A program made the position numbers and the translations under genes. Below, in pieces: positions 5,460 through 6,617 of a stretch of DNA of 6,617 nucleotides. Source of the DNA: Candidatus Zambryskibacteria bacterium CG_4_9_14_3_um_filter_40_16 (lineage in GTDB: Bacteria; Patescibacteriota; Minisyncoccia; Phycocordibacterales; Zambryskibacteraceae); NCBI GenBank assembly GCA_002791475.1, contig PFXE01000010.1, forward strand, positions 1,587 through 8,203. The letters run 5' to 3'. Position 1 is the stretch's first letter. The number at the start of each line of letters is the position of its first letter. The notes below the pieces were generated by a model. The model saw nothing but the letters and a program-made list of their open reading frames with translations. It was not told where the DNA came from and made no database searches.

Positions 5460-6617
5460 TTATTTTATATATATAGTTTCAGTAGCTCTTTCTCTTGCAA
5501 ATCTTTTTGCCAAAACATAACTTAATATTGCGGTCATATATTTTGATATTAGTATGCCCCAAATTATTCCCACAATTCCAAATTGATAGAAAAGTACAAG
5601 CATTAAGACAATTTGAGAAGTGCTACCAAAGGTGGTAAGTATATACTGTTCTTTAACCGCTTTTTGGGTGGTTAGCACCAGACCGGATAAGTTGCCAATT
5701 AGTAAGAATATTAGGGCATACCAGCGAGTTAATGAAACTGAATCTGTATATGTAGGAAATAATATTTTAAAAATAACAGGCGCGAGAATTACATACAATA
5801 CAATAATCGGTATTAAAATAACCAGACTTAAAAGAAACCGCCCGCGTATCATACCGACAGCTTCTTTGGCATTTCTCTGTGAAATTTTAGGAGTTATTAA
5901 AAATACGAGACTAGAAGCCAAACCCTTCACTTGCTGTGGAATAGCGGTTGCAAAAGTGTAGATTGCCACTTCAGCTGCTCCCAAGAAGTGGAAAATAAAA
6001 ATTTTATCAACATAGGAGGCTATATTATTTAAAACATTTTGTAAGCTTAGGTGTTTGCTAAATTTAATAATACCCGGTTCGACCATGGTTTTCTCTTCTT
6101 CTGTAATAGATTGATATATTTTTTTAAAAAATATTGCATCCAACACAAACTGCGTAGATAAATTTATGGCTACTAGCAAAAGGACACTATCTGTAAAAAA
6201 TAGTCCAATGGCGGTTGCAAATATTGCAGCAATATCTACTGTTCCTCTATATATCGCACCTTGTCTAAAATTTCTCTTTCCGTTCGTATATGATTCATAC
6301 ACACCAAACGTTCTAATTGCTGGAAACAGAAACGCAACAATCACCATCCCATATCCCAGAGTTTGGTTATTGTTTGCAAGATAATAGATGGCTACGCTAA
6401 TAGCTATCGCAAACACAAGTGAATTCCACCTGGCGAGAATTTTTACAGCTAATATAAAAGTTCCAGGAAAACCTCTTGCCACAGATTGTAATATCGCAGA
6501 AGATATACCCGTAAGAGAAAAAGTAGAGATTAGACCAGCCAAAGACAGTATGTATTTATAGTTACCATACACCTCTTTTGGGATTAAACGAGCAAACAAA
6601 AGAGCAAGTCCAAAAGA
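5460..6617 (-). CDS. Wzx-type polysaccharide flippase (N-terminus beyond window)
   Basis: The frame is open from the right edge to a TAA at 5462-5460, giving 385 visible residues. A TTG at 6599 is not a convincing start, because family-like sequence (SFGLALLFARLIPKEVYGNY) continues upstream of it; roughly 30 N-terminal residues are probably missing. The protein is strongly hydrophobic with about a dozen membrane segments, and carries the signature YVDKIFIFHFLGAAEVAIYTFA-like stretch near visible residues 202-223, characteristic of O-antigen and polysaccharide exporters of the MOP superfamily (Polysacc_synt type). The family flips undecaprenyl-linked oligosaccharides across the inner membrane. 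The C-terminal tail is basic and cytoplasmic-looking. It converges on neuB with 84 bp between stop codons and is AT-rich like the 1354-4293 block. It supports a surface-glycan locus. The specific glycan is unknown, and a teichoic or lipid-linked sugar exporter is the alternative. Confidence 0.85.
   Translation of the reverse strand, partial: SFGLALLFARLIPKEVYGNYKYILSLAGLISTFSLTGISSAILQSVARGFPGTFILAVKILARWNSLVFAIAISVAIYYLANNNQTLGYGMVIVAFLFPAIRTFGVYESYTNGKRNFRQGAIYRGTVDIAAIFATAIGLFFTDSVLLLVAINLSTQFVLDAIFFKKIYQSITEEEKTMVEPGIIKFSKHLSLQNVLNNIASYVDKIFIFHFLGAAEVAIYTFATAIPQQVKGLASSLVFLITPKISQRNAKEAVGMIRGRFLLSLVILIPIIVLYVILAPVIFKILFPTYTDSVSLTRWYALIFLLIGNLSGLVLTTQKAVKEQYILTTFGSTSQIVLMLVLFYQFGIVGIIWGILISKYMTAILSYVLAKRFARERATETIYIK

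Overview
The window is bacterial and gene-dense, with six protein genes and no RNA genes, insertion sequences or CRISPR array seen. It looks like part of a surface-polysaccharide (O-antigen, capsule or glycan) locus that makes a nonulosonic-acid-like or other 2-keto-3-deoxy sugar. TGA serves as an ordinary stop codon (for example at 1849-1851 and at the end of the 4410 gene), so the standard bacterial code fits. The taxon cannot be fixed from the sequence. The AT-rich, lysine-rich middle genes without Shine-Dalgarno sites would suit an AT-rich or candidate-phylum bacterium, but this is only an impression.

Layout. On the minus strand, 1-1245 is the N-terminal part of a B12-binding radical SAM protein that leaves the window on the left. 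Its only possible full reading runs off the edge, so it is easy to miss. A 108-bp divergent promoter region (1246-1353) separates it from a tightly packed plus-strand operon: KdsC-like HAD phosphatase (1354-1851), short-chain dehydrogenase (1848-2624), PtmA-like short-chain dehydrogenase (2639-3466) and xylose-isomerase-like TIM-barrel protein (3469-4293). After a 116-bp gap with its own promoter-like elements comes a NeuB-family synthase (4410-5375), closed by a strong intrinsic terminator (5391-5414). Convergent to it, on the minus strand, is a Wzx-type polysaccharide flippase (5460-6617) whose N-terminus lies beyond the right edge.

How they may work together (inference). The TIM-barrel protein and the two dehydrogenases would prepare or epimerise a sugar or sugar phosphate, NeuB would condense it with phosphoenolpyruvate, and the KdsC-like phosphatase would remove a phosphate. 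A CMP-transferase, not in this window, would activate the product. The flippase would export the lipid-linked glycan. No aminotransferase, acetyltransferase or UDP-sugar epimerase of the usual sialic, legionaminic or pseudaminic acid routes is visible. NeuB also lacks the C-terminal SAF (antifreeze-like) domain. Together these raise the possibility of a non-N-acetylated, KDN-like acid or another unassigned product.

The window is a compositional mosaic. By eye the radical SAM and NeuB genes are of moderate GC with good Shine-Dalgarno sites, whereas the 1354-4293 block and the flippase are clearly AT-rich and the block lacks such sites. This fits a locus assembled by horizontal exchange, as is common for surface-sugar clusters.
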